Shown here: in pieces, positions 37,840 through 46,272 of the stretch
How positions within the stretch are numbered: the stretch's first letter is position 1
Layout: each line of letters begins with the position of its first letter
Source: Sphingomonadales bacterium
GTDB taxonomy: Bacteria > Bacteroidota > Bacteroidia > Flavobacteriales_D > Crocinitomicaceae
DNA length: 64,000 bases
Direction: 5' to 3'
Assembly: GCA_016872115.1 (NCBI GenBank)
Contig: VHBC01000011.1
Location: 1 to 64,000, forward strand
Position numbers and translations under genes: made by a program
The notes under the pieces: generated by a model
What the model was told of the DNA's origin: nothing
The model's database searches: none
Seen by the model: only the letters and a program-made list of their open reading frames with translations

Positions 37840-38970
37840 TTAATGATGTGCCTCTTCGACAGCTGCACCTATGAATAACGCAGAAAGCAATGCGAAAAGA
37901 TACGCTTGCAAAACTGCGACCAACATTTCCAAACAGGAAATGAAAAGTGCCATAGGGACCGATAAGGCGCCCCAAGCAATGTGTTTATTGATGAAAATAA
38001 TGGAAATCAAAGCCAAAATGATAATATGTCCAGCGGTGATATTGGCGAACAAACGAATCATTAGCGCAAAAGGCTTTGTGAAAATACCTACAATTTCAAT
38101 AGGAATCATGATAGGCATCAATGCGATAGGAACACCTGGCGTAGCAAAAATATGTTTCCAATAATTCTTATTTGAAGAAAATAATGTCAGAAACAAAGTA
38201 CATAATGCTAGAAAAAAAGTAATGGTAATATTTCCTGTTAAGTTAGCTCCGCCTGGGAATATTGGCACAAGACCCAAAAGATTATTTATCCAGATAAAGA
38301 AAAAGATTGTTATTAGGTATGGAACATATTTGTGATGTTTACCATGGCCAATGTTCTCTTGCGCAATGTCATCTCTAATGACAACAATGAGCGGTTCGAG
38401 AAATTTTGCTATTCCGCTTGGAGCTACGGCTCCATTTTTTCGGTAAAACCTTGCCATTCTTAACATCAAGATGATGATAAGCAGAGCGCCAATAAATAAA
38501 GAAGCTACATTTTTCGTAATGGAAAAATCTAGTGTAGGCGAATTTTCCGGATGTTCACCATGAAATTTCAAAATGTACACCGACTGACCTTTTGAATTGT
38601 TGGTTTTCTCTAACTTGTATATTTCTTCGTGGTATAGAGCGTATCCTTTTGCCGGACCAACACCTTCCATGTAATGAACTGTGGTGCCATCCTTTGAAAT
38701 TACCTCGCACTTTTTACCATGATAAAAGTATTTTGAGCTAAAAGTTTTTAAACCGTTGTCAAGGAGAATCACAGGAAGATATAAGCTGATACCTCCATGT
38801 TCTGGGCCAGCGATGTGCCACTCATGTGCATCGTTAATGTGATGCATAATCATTTCGCTAACATTGAAACTTTCTTCTTTTGCAGCGTTCGCAAGAGGTT
38901 GATAAACAAGGAATGACAGAGCGAAAATGATGATTTTGAAAAGAGAGGAAACCTTACCAACCTGCTGCAT
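37840..38970 (-). CDS. atpB: ATP synthase Fo a subunit, with N-terminal extension
   Basis: Stator channel subunit of 376 residues. The essential arginine is Arg306 in RLFANITAGH. Before the usual membrane core, which begins near residue 155, lies a signal-like segment (8-30) and a periplasmic extension of about 120 residues with many His and charged residues (MHHINDAHEWHIAGPEHGG). Such extensions are common in this phylum and account for the length beyond the 270 residues of the E. coli protein. It is the first gene of the atp operon. Confidence 0.95.
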   Translation of the reverse strand: MQQVGKVSSLFKIIIFALSFLVYQPLANAAKEESFNVSEMIMHHINDAHEWHIAGPEHGGISLYLPVILLDNGLKTFSSKYFYHGKKCEVISKDGTTVHYMEGVGPAKGYALYHEEIYKLEKTNNSKGQSVYILKFHGEHPENSPTLDFSITKNVASLFIGALLIIILMLRMARFYRKNGAVAPSGIAKFLEPLIVVIRDDIAQENIGHGKHHKYVPYLITIFFFIWINNLLGLVPIFPGGANLTGNITITFFLALCTLFLTLFSSNKNYWKHIFATPGVPIALMPIMIPIEIVGIFTKPFALMIRLFANITAGHIIILALISIIFINKHIAWGALSVPMALFISCLEMLVAVLQAYLFALLSALFIGAAVEEAHH

Positions 38971-39006
38971 TAGAATTTAAGTTTGCGTGTTTGCGAAAAA
39001 TTTTTG

Positions 39007-39037
39007 CAAATATACTCAAACTTTCTAAAAGAAACAA
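39007..39037 (-). promoter_or_regulatory. Promoter of the atp operon
   Basis: On the minus strand a -33 TTG (39037-39035) and the perfect -7 box TATATTTG (39014-39007) are 20 nt apart, exactly the Bacteroidota spacing. Transcription would start near 39002, about 32 nt before the atpB ATG. Confidence 0.62.
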
Positions 39038-39054
39038 TTTAATTTTTGAATAAT

Positions 39055-39606
39055 TCAGGCTTGAGTTTTGCGCAATTTCTTGTATAGTTTGATGCCCAAC
39101 ATGAGCAGCACGCCCACCGCAAAAAATCCTATGGTGCCCTTGATCCAGTTGAGCTGACCTTTGAGCACCGCTATGAAGACAATACTAACTAAAAATAATG
39201 TGGCTACTTCATTCCAAATCCGCAACTGATTTGAAGACCAATTCAGCATTCCTGCCTCGCATTGACGCAGCATTTGCTGCGAATAGAAATGGTATAAAAT
39301 CAAAAGAAAAACGAAGCCTAGTTTGAGATGCATCCATGGTGCGTATAATAAGTAACTGGAGTTTAGTGTCAACATCCAAATGCCAAAAACGACAGTGAGA
39401 ATCATGGCTGGGGTAGTGATGATCCACCACAACCGTTGCATCATGATAACAAATTGAGACTGTAAAATATTTTGTTCGTTTTGGGATTTATCGGTAGCCT
39501 CCCGAAAGTAAATAAAAAGTCGGACCATATAAAAAAGGCCTGCAAACCAACTCACCATAAAAATAAGGTGCAGTGCTTTGATGTAATCGTAGGTGGTATT
39601 GACCAT
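39055..39606 (-). CDS. hemJ: Protoporphyrinogen oxidase HemJ-like (CopD family) membrane protein
   Basis: A 183-residue membrane protein with about five helices, of the HemJ/UPF0093 type. It holds the family motif KALHLIFMVSWFAGLFYMVRLF with a conserved His, a second motif WWIITTPAMILTVVFGIWML and PWMHLKLGFVFLLILYHF. HemJ oxidises protoporphyrinogen IX to protoporphyrin IX in haem synthesis. The genes hemA, hemC and hemD lie 2 kb away, which supports the call. A perfect promoter box ends 4 nt before its ATG. Confidence 0.82.
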   Translation of the reverse strand: MVNTTYDYIKALHLIFMVSWFAGLFYMVRLFIYFREATDKSQNEQNILQSQFVIMMQRLWWIITTPAMILTVVFGIWMLTLNSSYLLYAPWMHLKLGFVFLLILYHFYSQQMLRQCEAGMLNWSSNQLRIWNEVATLFLVSIVFIAVLKGQLNWIKGTIGFFAVGVLLMLGIKLYKKLRKTQA

Positions 39607-39610
39607 TTCA

Positions 39611-39618
39611 CAAAATTA
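39611..39618 (-). promoter_or_regulatory. -7 box of hemJ, leaderless spacing
   Basis: Perfect minus-strand TAATTTTG ends 4 nt (TGAA) before the hemJ ATG at 39606, so the first transcribed base should be at or next to the start codon. Confidence 0.55.
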
Positions 39619-39640
39619 ATCGAAAGCGCTTGAATCGTAC

Positions 39641-39648
39641 TATATTTG
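39641..39648 (+). promoter_or_regulatory. -7 box for the T9SS protein-mce pair
   Basis: Perfect TATATTTG, 16 nt upstream of ATG 39665. It is divergent from the hemJ box, 22 nt apart. Confidence 0.5.
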
Positions 39649-39664
39649 TATAAAAAGCTTCGCT

Positions 39665-40477
39665 ATGCACCGCAGGATACTTTTTTTGATGTTTTTTGCG
39701 ATTAAATTTTGTCTTTTTGCGCAAGTAGAATTATTGTCTTTGGAGGGTACCTACCAAGAAAAAAATTTACTGGTCAATAATCCGCCAATGGCAGATGGTT
39801 TTGGCTTTTGTATTAGCAAGGTATTGGTTAACGGAGAAATTTTACCCGCTATGATCCAAACTTCTCATTTTGAAATTGATTTTACCCTTTTTCATCTCAA
39901 AAAAGGCGCAGAAGTATTTGTTGTACTCGAACATGCGCCAGGATGTGAGCCAAGGTTTTTAAATCCCATTATTTTGTTGCCTAACAGCACTTTTGATTGC
40001 ACCTCTATCACTGCCCAAAAAGATGGTTTGGTGAAGTGGACTACCACCAACGAACAAGCTGTACTGGATTTTAGTGTTGAACAATTCAAGTGGGGTCGTT
40101 GGGTCGAAGTCGGACAGGTAAAAGGAAAGGGTAGCAAAGGGCCCAACAATTATCAATTTCAGCTTACGCCGCATTCGGGCAAAAATACGGTTAGGGTCAG
40201 CCAAACAGATAGTTCTGGCAAGCCGAGAGTATCAAAAAGTGCTGGCTTCAATTCGCAAGTTACTACAGTAACATTTAGCCCAACCAAAGTTCATACGAAC
40301 ATCACTTTCAAAGCAAAAGGGCAAGCCATTAAAACCAAGTATGAAATTTACGATGCCTATGGTAATTTGTTAAAGATCGGCTACAGCAGCAGTGTTGATT
40401 GCCGAAATATTGTAAATGGCGTTTATTTTATCAATTACGATAACAAAACCGAAAAATTCATCAAAACCGACGAATAA
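39665..40477 (+). CDS. Small T9SS-type exported protein of unknown function
   Basis: A 270-residue protein with a signal peptide (about 1-20, ending LFAQ). Two beta-rich segments follow: one with cysteines at about 43-115, and one fibronectin- or Ig-like segment at 115-190 (WTTTNEQAVLDFSVEQF). The last 65 residues resemble a T9SS sorting domain (YEIYDAYGNLLKIGYS ... IVNGVYFINYDN). It directly abuts mce without a spacer, so the two are co-transcribed, although no functional link is evident. Confidence 0.72.
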   Translation: MHRRILFLMFFAIKFCLFAQVELLSLEGTYQEKNLLVNNPPMADGFGFCISKVLVNGEILPAMIQTSHFEIDFTLFHLKKGAEVFVVLEHAPGCEPRFLNPIILLPNSTFDCTSITAQKDGLVKWTTTNEQAVLDFSVEQFKWGRWVEVGQVKGKGSKGPNNYQFQLTPHSGKNTVRVSQTDSSGKPRVSKSAGFNSQVTTVTFSPTKVHTNITFKAKGQAIKTKYEIYDAYGNLLKIGYSSSVDCRNIVNGVYFINYDNKTEKFIKTDE

Positions 40478-40882
40478 ATGAAGCGTATAGAACACCTCGG
40501 TATTGCCGTTAATGACCTCTCGACCGCTATTCCACTATATGAGGCGCTACTCAATACCAAATGCTACAAACAAGAAGAGGTTTCCTCTGAAGGCGTAAAA
40601 ACCGCATTTTTTAAAGTCGGTGAATCAAAAATTGAGCTGCTAGAGGCTAGCAAGCTAGAATCGCCAATTGCTAAGTTCTTACAAAAAAATGGTCCCGGAT
40701 TTCATCATGTTGCATTTGACGTGGCCGATATCGATGCCGAATTGAAACGCTTGCAATTAGCTGGTTTTGAATTGATCCATCAAAGTCCTAAGGATGGTGC
40801 TGACAACAAAAGAATTGCTTTTCTACATCCAAAATCGAGTGGCGGAATGCTCGTCGAACTTTGTCAGGAAAAAAGCGCATAA
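40478..40882 (+). CDS. mce: Methylmalonyl-CoA epimerase
   Basis: Vicinal-oxygen-chelate enzyme of 134 residues that interconverts (R)- and (S)-methylmalonyl-CoA in propionate metabolism. Metal ligands are expected in IEHLGIAVNDL, in GFHHVAFDVADI and in the C-terminal GGMLVELCQ. Methylmalonyl-CoA mutase is not in the window. The 3' end overlaps the convergent HAD gene by 19 nt. Confidence 0.93.
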   Translation: MKRIEHLGIAVNDLSTAIPLYEALLNTKCYKQEEVSSEGVKTAFFKVGESKIELLEASKLESPIAKFLQKNGPGFHHVAFDVADIDAELKRLQLAGFELIHQSPKDGADNKRIAFLHPKSSGGMLVELCQEKSA

Positions 40883-41478
40883 AAAGACGCGGCATCTTCG
40901 TAAAAAAATGTTTGTAACCCTGCGGCTTTGGCGCCATTTATATGCTGAGGGCTATCGTCTATAAAAAGCACATCTTTAGGTTCGAACCCTATTTGCTCAC
41001 AAACCCAACTAAACGTTTCTGGTGTCGGTTTCCGTTTACCAATTTGGTGCGAAAGGAAAATGGTTTGAAAATACACTTCCATTTCTTGTTTGCTTGACCG
41101 ATTCCAAGCTTTTTGAACAGGTGTCCAATGCAACTCATTTGTGTTGCTAAGCATGAACAACGGCAGCGTCTGAGATAATCGATTTAACAGCGCTATTTTT
41201 TCAACTGAAAACGCACCAATCATGGCATTCCATGCGGCAACAACCTCATTAGGAGTAGTGCCCGGAGCCGTATACGGCAGCAACAAATTGATAAAATGTT
41301 GTGCTGATATTTGGCCGCACTCCAAACGATCAAAAAGTTCATTTTGAGCAAATTGGGTGTAGCGTTCCTTAAAGTCAGTTACACCGAGCTTTTCGAATGC
41401 CACCTCAGTGGCATGGTAATTTATATCAATCAATACACCACCAAGATCAAAGAGCAAGGCCTTGTAGTTTGTTCTCAT
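40864..41478 (-). CDS. HAD-superfamily phosphatase
   Basis: A 204-residue haloacid-dehalogenase-fold hydrolase of the YihX-like type. Motif I is LLFDLGGVLIDIN, where DLG replaces DxD as is usual in this subgroup. Motif II is MLSNTNELHW, the lysine motif is KRKPTPETF, and motif IV is FIDDSPQHINGA. A small-molecule phosphate ester such as alpha-glucose 1-phosphate is a likely substrate, but specificity cannot be read. Confidence 0.85.
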   Translation of the reverse strand: MRTNYKALLFDLGGVLIDINYHATEVAFEKLGVTDFKERYTQFAQNELFDRLECGQISAQHFINLLLPYTAPGTTPNEVVAAWNAMIGAFSVEKIALLNRLSQTLPLFMLSNTNELHWTPVQKAWNRSSKQEMEVYFQTIFLSHQIGKRKPTPETFSWVCEQIGFEPKDVLFIDDSPQHINGAKAAGLQTFFYEDAASFYALFS

Positions 41479-41482
41479 GCGT

Positions 41483-41490
41483 TAAAAATA
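41483..41490 (-). promoter_or_regulatory. Putative -7 box of the HAD gene, leaderless spacing
   Basis: Minus-strand TATTTTTA has one mismatch (last base) to TAnnTTTG and ends 4 nt (ACGC) before the ATG at 41478. Confidence 0.38.
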
Positions 41491-41568
41491 CCTCAAATCA
41501 AGCTATTTGAACCCATTCTAAATTAGCCATAATGACAATTCAATGACAAATGTGACCCTTGCCGGAAG

Positions 41569-41576
41569 TAAATTTG
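41569..41576 (+). promoter_or_regulatory. -7 box of the hemACD operon
   Basis: Perfect TAAATTTG, 17 nt before the TTG start of hemA. The -33 element is not clear. Confidence 0.5.
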
Positions 41577-41593
41577 CACCATAAACGCTCCCC

Positions 41594-41605
41594 TTGTTGC
41601 AACAA
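41594..41605. repeat. Perfect 12-bp palindrome at the hemA start codon
   Basis: TTGTTGCAACAA reads the same on both strands and covers the TTG start codon of hemA. It lies 17 nt after the -7 box, at a position where a bound repressor or an RNA hairpin could block initiation. It may also be chance. Confidence 0.5.
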
Positions 41606-42826
41606 CTCCATATTATTGCATTCACGCACAGGCAACTAGATGTCAACAAAATTGGTTTGTTGCACATTGAAAAGGAAGCTCAAGTCCTACAACTCGAGCA
41701 TCTCAAAGCAGCACTCGGGCTCAAAGAACTCATGTTTCTCACGACCTGTAATCGTGTAGAACTCACTTTTGTCAACGAACAAGACCTCGATACGCCCTTA
41801 TTAATGAGACTACTCCAAACACTTTATCCAAAGTTAGTGCCTATCCAACTCGAGGAGTTTGCTCGCAAAGCTGAGGTCTATAGCGGAACTACGGCTGTTC
41901 AGCACGCGCTATCAGTTGCTTCTTCTATCGATTCCATGATCATTGGTGAAAGAGAAATCATTACCCAAGTGCGTTTGGCCTACGAATATTGCCACGCCCT
42001 TGGTTTAACTGGAGATCTGCTGCGTTTGCTAATGAAAAAAGTCATTGAAACAGCTAAACAAGTATATACTGAAACAAGTATTGCCACCAAACCTGTATCA
42101 GTAGTTTCTTTGGCTTATCAATACCTCAAGCAACTGCACATCCCTTTAGATGCCAGAATTTTAATTATCGGGGCGGGCGTTACGAATACCACAATGGCCC
42201 GTTTTCTCAAAAAACACGGCTTTAAAAATTTTGAGGTAGTTAACCGTTCCATTGAAAATGCAGAAACATTAGCCGCTGAGATTCGCGGAAATGCCCATGC
42301 TTTGAATGACTTAAAAAGCTATTCAAACGGTTTCGATGTACTCATCACTTGTACTGCAGCCGAAGGTACAATTATTGACGCCGCGCTTTATGCAGATTTA
42401 CTCAATGGCGAAACCCAAGAGAAAATTGTGATTGACCTCGCCATTCCACAAGACCTCGATGCGCAAATCCTCAACCAATACGCCGTAAAATACCTCTCTA
42501 TCGAATACCTTCAACGCATTTCCAACGAAAACGTAAAAGAGCGCTCCAAAGAACTCCAACAAGTCGAAGAAATTATAGCCAATGCACGTTTTGAATTTCA
42601 ACATTTACTCCGCGAGCGCAAAGTGGAGCTCGCTATGAGAGAAGTTCCGGCCCGAGTTAAAGAATTGCGTGCTACTGCCTATGCAGAAATATTCAAAGAG
42701 GAACTCGAAACACTCGATCCTCAGGCCAAAGAAGTGTTGGATAAGGTCGTGAGCTACTTAGAGAAAAAATACATCAGTGGCCCCATGAAATTAGCCAAAG
42801 AAATTATTCTCAATCATGCCGATTAA
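41594..42826 (+). CDS. hemA: Glutamyl-tRNA reductase
   Basis: First enzyme of the C5 haem pathway, reducing glutamyl-tRNA to glutamate semialdehyde with NADPH. The catalytic cysteine is Cys52 in LTTCNRVEL. The SSIDSMIIGEREIITQV region and a Rossmann motif (IIGAGVTNTTMARFL) follow, with a helical dimerisation domain at the end. The start is TTG at 41594 (TTG 41597 also possible); no in-frame ATG precedes the conserved LHIIAFTHR. The first 12 bases are a perfect palindrome. It overlaps hemC by 11 nt. Confidence 0.94.
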   Translation: MLQQLHIIAFTHRQLDVNKIGLLHIEKEAQVLQLEHLKAALGLKELMFLTTCNRVELTFVNEQDLDTPLLMRLLQTLYPKLVPIQLEEFARKAEVYSGTTAVQHALSVASSIDSMIIGEREIITQVRLAYEYCHALGLTGDLLRLLMKKVIETAKQVYTETSIATKPVSVVSLAYQYLKQLHIPLDARILIIGAGVTNTTMARFLKKHGFKNFEVVNRSIENAETLAAEIRGNAHALNDLKSYSNGFDVLITCTAAEGTIIDAALYADLLNGETQEKIVIDLAIPQDLDAQILNQYAVKYLSIEYLQRISNENVKERSKELQQVEEIIANARFEFQHLLRERKVELAMREVPARVKELRATAYAEIFKEELETLDPQAKEVLDKVVSYLEKKYISGPMKLAKEIILNHAD

Positions 42827-43691
42827 ACCCCTCATCCGCATCGGAACCCGCGGTAGTGACCTCGCGCTTTGGCAAGCACATTTTGTAAAGGCTCAGTTAG
42901 AAGCACTCGACTGTGAAGTCGCAATTCAAATTATAGTTACCCAAGGAGACCGCATCCAAGACCTCAGCTTTGACAAATTAGAGGGCAAAGGGTTTTTCAC
43001 CAAAGAAATCGAAGCCGCCTTACTCAATAATGAAATTGACTTGGCCGTGCACTCCCACAAAGACTTAGAAACTACTCAGCCTAATGGACTTTGCATTGGA
43101 GCAGTTTCGTACCGTGAAGATCCTTCAGAGCTCTTGCTGATGCGCAAAGTTGCACAAGACCCCAATCAGTTATGGGGACTTCAACTTGGCGCTACTATCG
43201 GCACCTCTTCGGCACGCCGTAAATCCATTATCAAAGCATTGCGACCAGATTTACAAATTGAAGAACTCAGAGGGAATGTACCAACACGCATCGACAAACT
43301 CCGAAACGGTCAATATGATGCTATCTTATTGGCTAATGCCGGTGTGAGCCGCCTCAAACTCGATACTGCTGATTTACATACGTTAGTGTTAGACCCAACA
43401 GCTTTTATTCCGGCACCCGCACAAGGTGTTCTCGGTTTGCAAATTAGACATAACGACAGCGCTACACAAGCTATTGTTAGTCAATTGAATCACCCTGAAG
43501 TGGCTGCACAAATAGCACTAGAACGCGGTGTTTTACAACAGCTCCAAGGTGGTTGCCAATTGCCACTTGGCGTTTACTTTGGCCCTGATAAAATCTATGC
43601 CGCGCACGCAGCCAATGCCGCAACGCCAGCGCAATTTTATCAATTCGAGCACGGCGCCAGTATTTCTGAAATCACTGCTGCTTTACAATAA
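42816..43691 (+). CDS. hemC: Hydroxymethylbilane synthase (porphobilinogen deaminase)
   Basis: Joins four porphobilinogens on a covalently bound dipyrromethane cofactor. Conserved motifs are IGTRGSDLALWQA, HSHKDLET, GTSSARRKS and LRGNVPTRIDKL. The cofactor cysteine is Cys247 in GGCQLPLG. At 291 residues it is slightly shorter than usual at the C-terminus. The start overlaps hemA by 11 nt, and hemD begins 1 nt after the stop. Confidence 0.95.
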   Translation: MPIKPLIRIGTRGSDLALWQAHFVKAQLEALDCEVAIQIIVTQGDRIQDLSFDKLEGKGFFTKEIEAALLNNEIDLAVHSHKDLETTQPNGLCIGAVSYREDPSELLLMRKVAQDPNQLWGLQLGATIGTSSARRKSIIKALRPDLQIEELRGNVPTRIDKLRNGQYDAILLANAGVSRLKLDTADLHTLVLDPTAFIPAPAQGVLGLQIRHNDSATQAIVSQLNHPEVAAQIALERGVLQQLQGGCQLPLGVYFGPDKIYAAHAANAATPAQFYQFEHGASISEITAALQ

Positions 43692-43692
43692 C

Positions 43693-44346
43693 ATGGTCCA
43701 AATCTTTATTTCTAAAGATGCCCACGACCTCAACGAAGGCCTACAACACCTCCATAAAAATGGTGTGCTCGAAGCGAAGTCACTAATTGAATTTAGTGCC
43801 TTGCCCTTTGAATGTCCACCTGCATACGACATCCTTTTTTTGGCAAGTATTCGGGCAGCAGAATACTTCTTTGCAAAATGCGATTCAACCGCACAAATTG
43901 CCTGCGCTGGTGTTGAGACCGCTCAAAAAGTTGCCGAAAAATTCAAAAAAGAAATCGCTTTTATTGCACAACAATCTGACCAACCTGAACTTGAAGCACG
44001 ACGTTTTAATGAATGGAGAAAAAACCGCATTGCTTGTTTTCCGAGTAGCCAAATTTCCATTGGCACCTACGCCTCAATGATACCAAATCAGGAGAAAATA
44101 GTTTTTCCAATATATCAAACTCATTTTTTGCCGCAGCCGGTGGAAAATAAAGACATCTATATTTTTTCATCACCGAGCAATGTCATTGCATTTGCAAAAT
44201 ACAACACGATTGCAGAAGACGCCAAAGTGGTAGCTTGGGGCAGTTCTACCGAACGCGAACTCCTCAAAAACGGCATCAATGTCACTTATGTACTGCGCGC
44301 TCCGCAACAAACGGACTTACTTAACTGGCTCCATAAATTACTTTAA
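43693..44346 (+). CDS. hemD: Uroporphyrinogen-III synthase
   Basis: A 217-residue protein read from ATG 43693; the in-frame ATG at 43528 lies deep inside hemC and is rejected. Sequence conservation in HemD is low, but the two-domain pattern fits: an N-terminal KSLIEFSALPF strand, a mid VETAQKVAEKF helix, and the C-terminal IYIFSSPSNVIAFAKY segment that corresponds to the conserved FTSxxAV motif. Its place directly after hemC makes the assignment likely. It cyclises hydroxymethylbilane to uroporphyrinogen III. Confidence 0.82.
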   Translation: MVQIFISKDAHDLNEGLQHLHKNGVLEAKSLIEFSALPFECPPAYDILFLASIRAAEYFFAKCDSTAQIACAGVETAQKVAEKFKKEIAFIAQQSDQPELEARRFNEWRKNRIACFPSSQISIGTYASMIPNQEKIVFPIYQTHFLPQPVENKDIYIFSSPSNVIAFAKYNTIAEDAKVVAWGSSTERELLKNGINVTYVLRAPQQTDLLNWLHKLL

Positions 44347-44360
44347 TCGTATATTCGGAT

Positions 44361-45356
44361 ATGCAATTTGAACAAGCTGAAAGCATAAGTCCCGATCTAA
44401 TTCATTTGTTTGAAAATACCGTTCTCGGGACGAATGGAGCCAAATACAAGCACCTCGATGTAGCGCAAAGCGTCGGGCATACCGATCATCCGCTGAGCTT
44501 TTCATTGCGCAGAAATCAACAATTATTGGCCAACATCACTTTTTGTAAACGCCCGTTCGGGCTATACCTAAGGTATTTTACTTTTGATCAACGCTTTCAA
44601 TCGAAAGGAAAGGCCCGAATGAATCCGAAATCGCAAATCAAAAAAGACATCGCAGGTATTTTTGAAGATATTACATCGCGTTTTCCGGGAGCGCAAAATT
44701 TTTGCTACGCGTATATCGATGCAAAAAATGTCCGTAGCAAATGGATGAGTGAAACCTTTGGCTTTCAAACCAAAGCCAAGTTAGCTACCCAAAGTTTTAG
44801 CAGGATTTGGCCTAAACGAGACCTAACTTTAAAAGAAGAACGCATGAATCAAGTGCTTTTTGAAACCATTGAAAAGCATTACGGCCATTACACCGCTTAT
44901 TTTACACACTTTTTTGAAAACGGAACAGCTTATTCCATCTTTGATCCAGAGGGAAACCGGTTAGCGTTTGCTCAATTTCATATGGTGCGGTGGGAAATCA
45001 AAAGGTTACCTGGAAAATTTGGTGCTTTACAAGTTCGTTTATTACCCTATATCCCCTTACTCAATAAATTAATCCAGCCCAAAGCACACACTTTTCTGGT
45101 ACCTGATGTCGTCTGCAATCCATCGGGGAACATCAAAGATGTAGAACGGCTGTTCGAAGCAATACTTGCACAAAAAAAGTTGCATTCCATGCTTTGGTGG
45201 AACGACACCAGAGATGGACTCTATCAAAAAGCGAAGCAAAAATTCAATTGGGGCTTGTTGCATCGACTCATTGGCGTAGCCGAAGTTGACGTCGTGTTCA
45301 GAGGCCAGTTTGAGCCCATAGAGCCCATTTTTGTGGTGGCATTCGATATGGTGTAA
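44361..45356 (+). CDS. GNAT-like protein of unknown function
   Basis: A 331-residue protein without signal peptide or membrane segment. Two alpha/beta halves, about 1-165 and 170-331, resemble the double GNAT fold, with YAYIDAKNVRSKWMSETFGFQTKA in the first half recalling the acetyl-CoA-binding end of acetyltransferases. No catalytic residue can be assigned. It begins 14 nt after hemD, so co-transcription is likely, though a TATATTCG element just before the ATG could be a separate weak promoter. Confidence 0.6.
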   Translation: MQFEQAESISPDLIHLFENTVLGTNGAKYKHLDVAQSVGHTDHPLSFSLRRNQQLLANITFCKRPFGLYLRYFTFDQRFQSKGKARMNPKSQIKKDIAGIFEDITSRFPGAQNFCYAYIDAKNVRSKWMSETFGFQTKAKLATQSFSRIWPKRDLTLKEERMNQVLFETIEKHYGHYTAYFTHFFENGTAYSIFDPEGNRLAFAQFHMVRWEIKRLPGKFGALQVRLLPYIPLLNKLIQPKAHTFLVPDVVCNPSGNIKDVERLFEAILAQKKLHSMLWWNDTRDGLYQKAKQKFNWGLLHRLIGVAEVDVVFRGQFEPIEPIFVVAFDMV

Positions 45357-45362
45357 AGAAAA

Positions 45363-45728
45363 TCAGTAAGATAGAAAACGTGTTAGCAGCAGTTCTTTTA
45401 ATCTTTTATCAATAACAACTTTCTCTGCCAAATAGTAATCGTACTCTTCAGTTGTGAACATCCCAACCACCATTCCGATGAGTCTTTGAAAGAGCGAGGT
45501 ATTTTTAGAAAAAACCGCGCTTAAAAGTTTTCGTTGTTGCTCGGGATTTGGACTTTCTTTGATCTGTTTAAATAAAGGATTCACTTGCCATTCTGCCAAA
45601 AGCAATTCATGTTGAAATTTCAAAATAGGGCGTAATACCTCATTTTGGAATTTTTCTATCGGCGAAATTTCCATCACCTCTCTATGTACTTCTGGTCTGA
45701 GTTCAACCAGATTTACGTTTGGTCTCAT
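45363..45728 (-). CDS. Small protein of unknown function, third gene of the mazG operon
   Basis: A 121-residue, mostly helical, soluble protein (IEKFQNEVLRPILKFQHELLLAEW, about 23-46; EEYDYYLAEKVVIDKRLKELLL near the end). I do not recognise it. Its ATG overlaps the stop of the degenerate helicase gene by 4 nt (ATGA). It is convergent with the GNAT-like gene, with 6 nt between the stops. Confidence 0.68.
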   Translation of the reverse strand: MRPNVNLVELRPEVHREVMEISPIEKFQNEVLRPILKFQHELLLAEWQVNPLFKQIKESPNPEQQRKLLSAVFSKNTSLFQRLIGMVVGMFTTEEYDYYLAEKVVIDKRLKELLLTRFLSY

Positions 45729-46270
45729 GCTTTTTCAGACAAATCAAGAAGCCGAATGTTCGGATAAAACTCATTCAAGTAAGATTGAGCGCGCTCTTCG
45801 TCTGGATGGGTAGCAAAAAATAAGGATTTACATTTGGGTAAGCTTTCAGTCAAACGCACGATGTATCCTTTGTGACCAGCACGCATTTGTTCTTCAAGAC
45901 CCAATACTATAAACAATTTAAGTTTTTTGATATAGTAGCCATTTTGAAAATAGAGTTCGGCCATTCGCCGTGTGGTGCCTACAATGATCTCGGTGCCATC
46001 AAAAAGATCGTTGCGCTGTTGTAGTTTATTTCCTTTTTCGACAACGAGGTCTACGGTGAGGTCTTTGATTTTTGCCAATTTTACAAATTGTGCGTGAATG
46101 GCTCTGGCTTGCTCGTCGTTGGTGCATAGAACAATTGCGCGCGGCGAACCTTCCTCTGGCTGGGGTACGGCGGCATCAATCACAGGCCAAAGCGCCTCTT
46201 GATATTGTTCGGGGAATGCATTAACCAATAAGTAAGGAACAGGTTGCAATGCTTTTTGAATACTTTCCAT
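45725..46270 (-). CDS. Degenerate DEAD-box helicase-like protein (single RecA-type domain)
   Basis: A 181-residue protein that resembles the N-terminal RecA domain of DEAD-box RNA helicases but lacks the catalytic motifs. IVLCTNDEQARAIHAQF aligns with motif Ia (PTRELA), IIVGTTRRMAEL with motif Ib (TPGR), LFIVLGLEEQM takes the place of DEAD, and SLFFATHPDEE replaces SAT. No Walker A lysine motif is present, and the second RecA domain is absent. It therefore cannot be an ATP-driven helicase; RNA binding or regulation is possible. It lies 2 nt after mazG and overlaps the next gene by 4 nt. Confidence 0.72.
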   Translation of the reverse strand: MESIQKALQPVPYLLVNAFPEQYQEALWPVIDAAVPQPEEGSPRAIVLCTNDEQARAIHAQFVKLAKIKDLTVDLVVEKGNKLQQRNDLFDGTEIIVGTTRRMAELYFQNGYYIKKLKLFIVLGLEEQMRAGHKGYIVRLTESLPKCKSLFFATHPDEERAQSYLNEFYPNIRLLDLSEKA

Positions 46271-46272
46271 GG

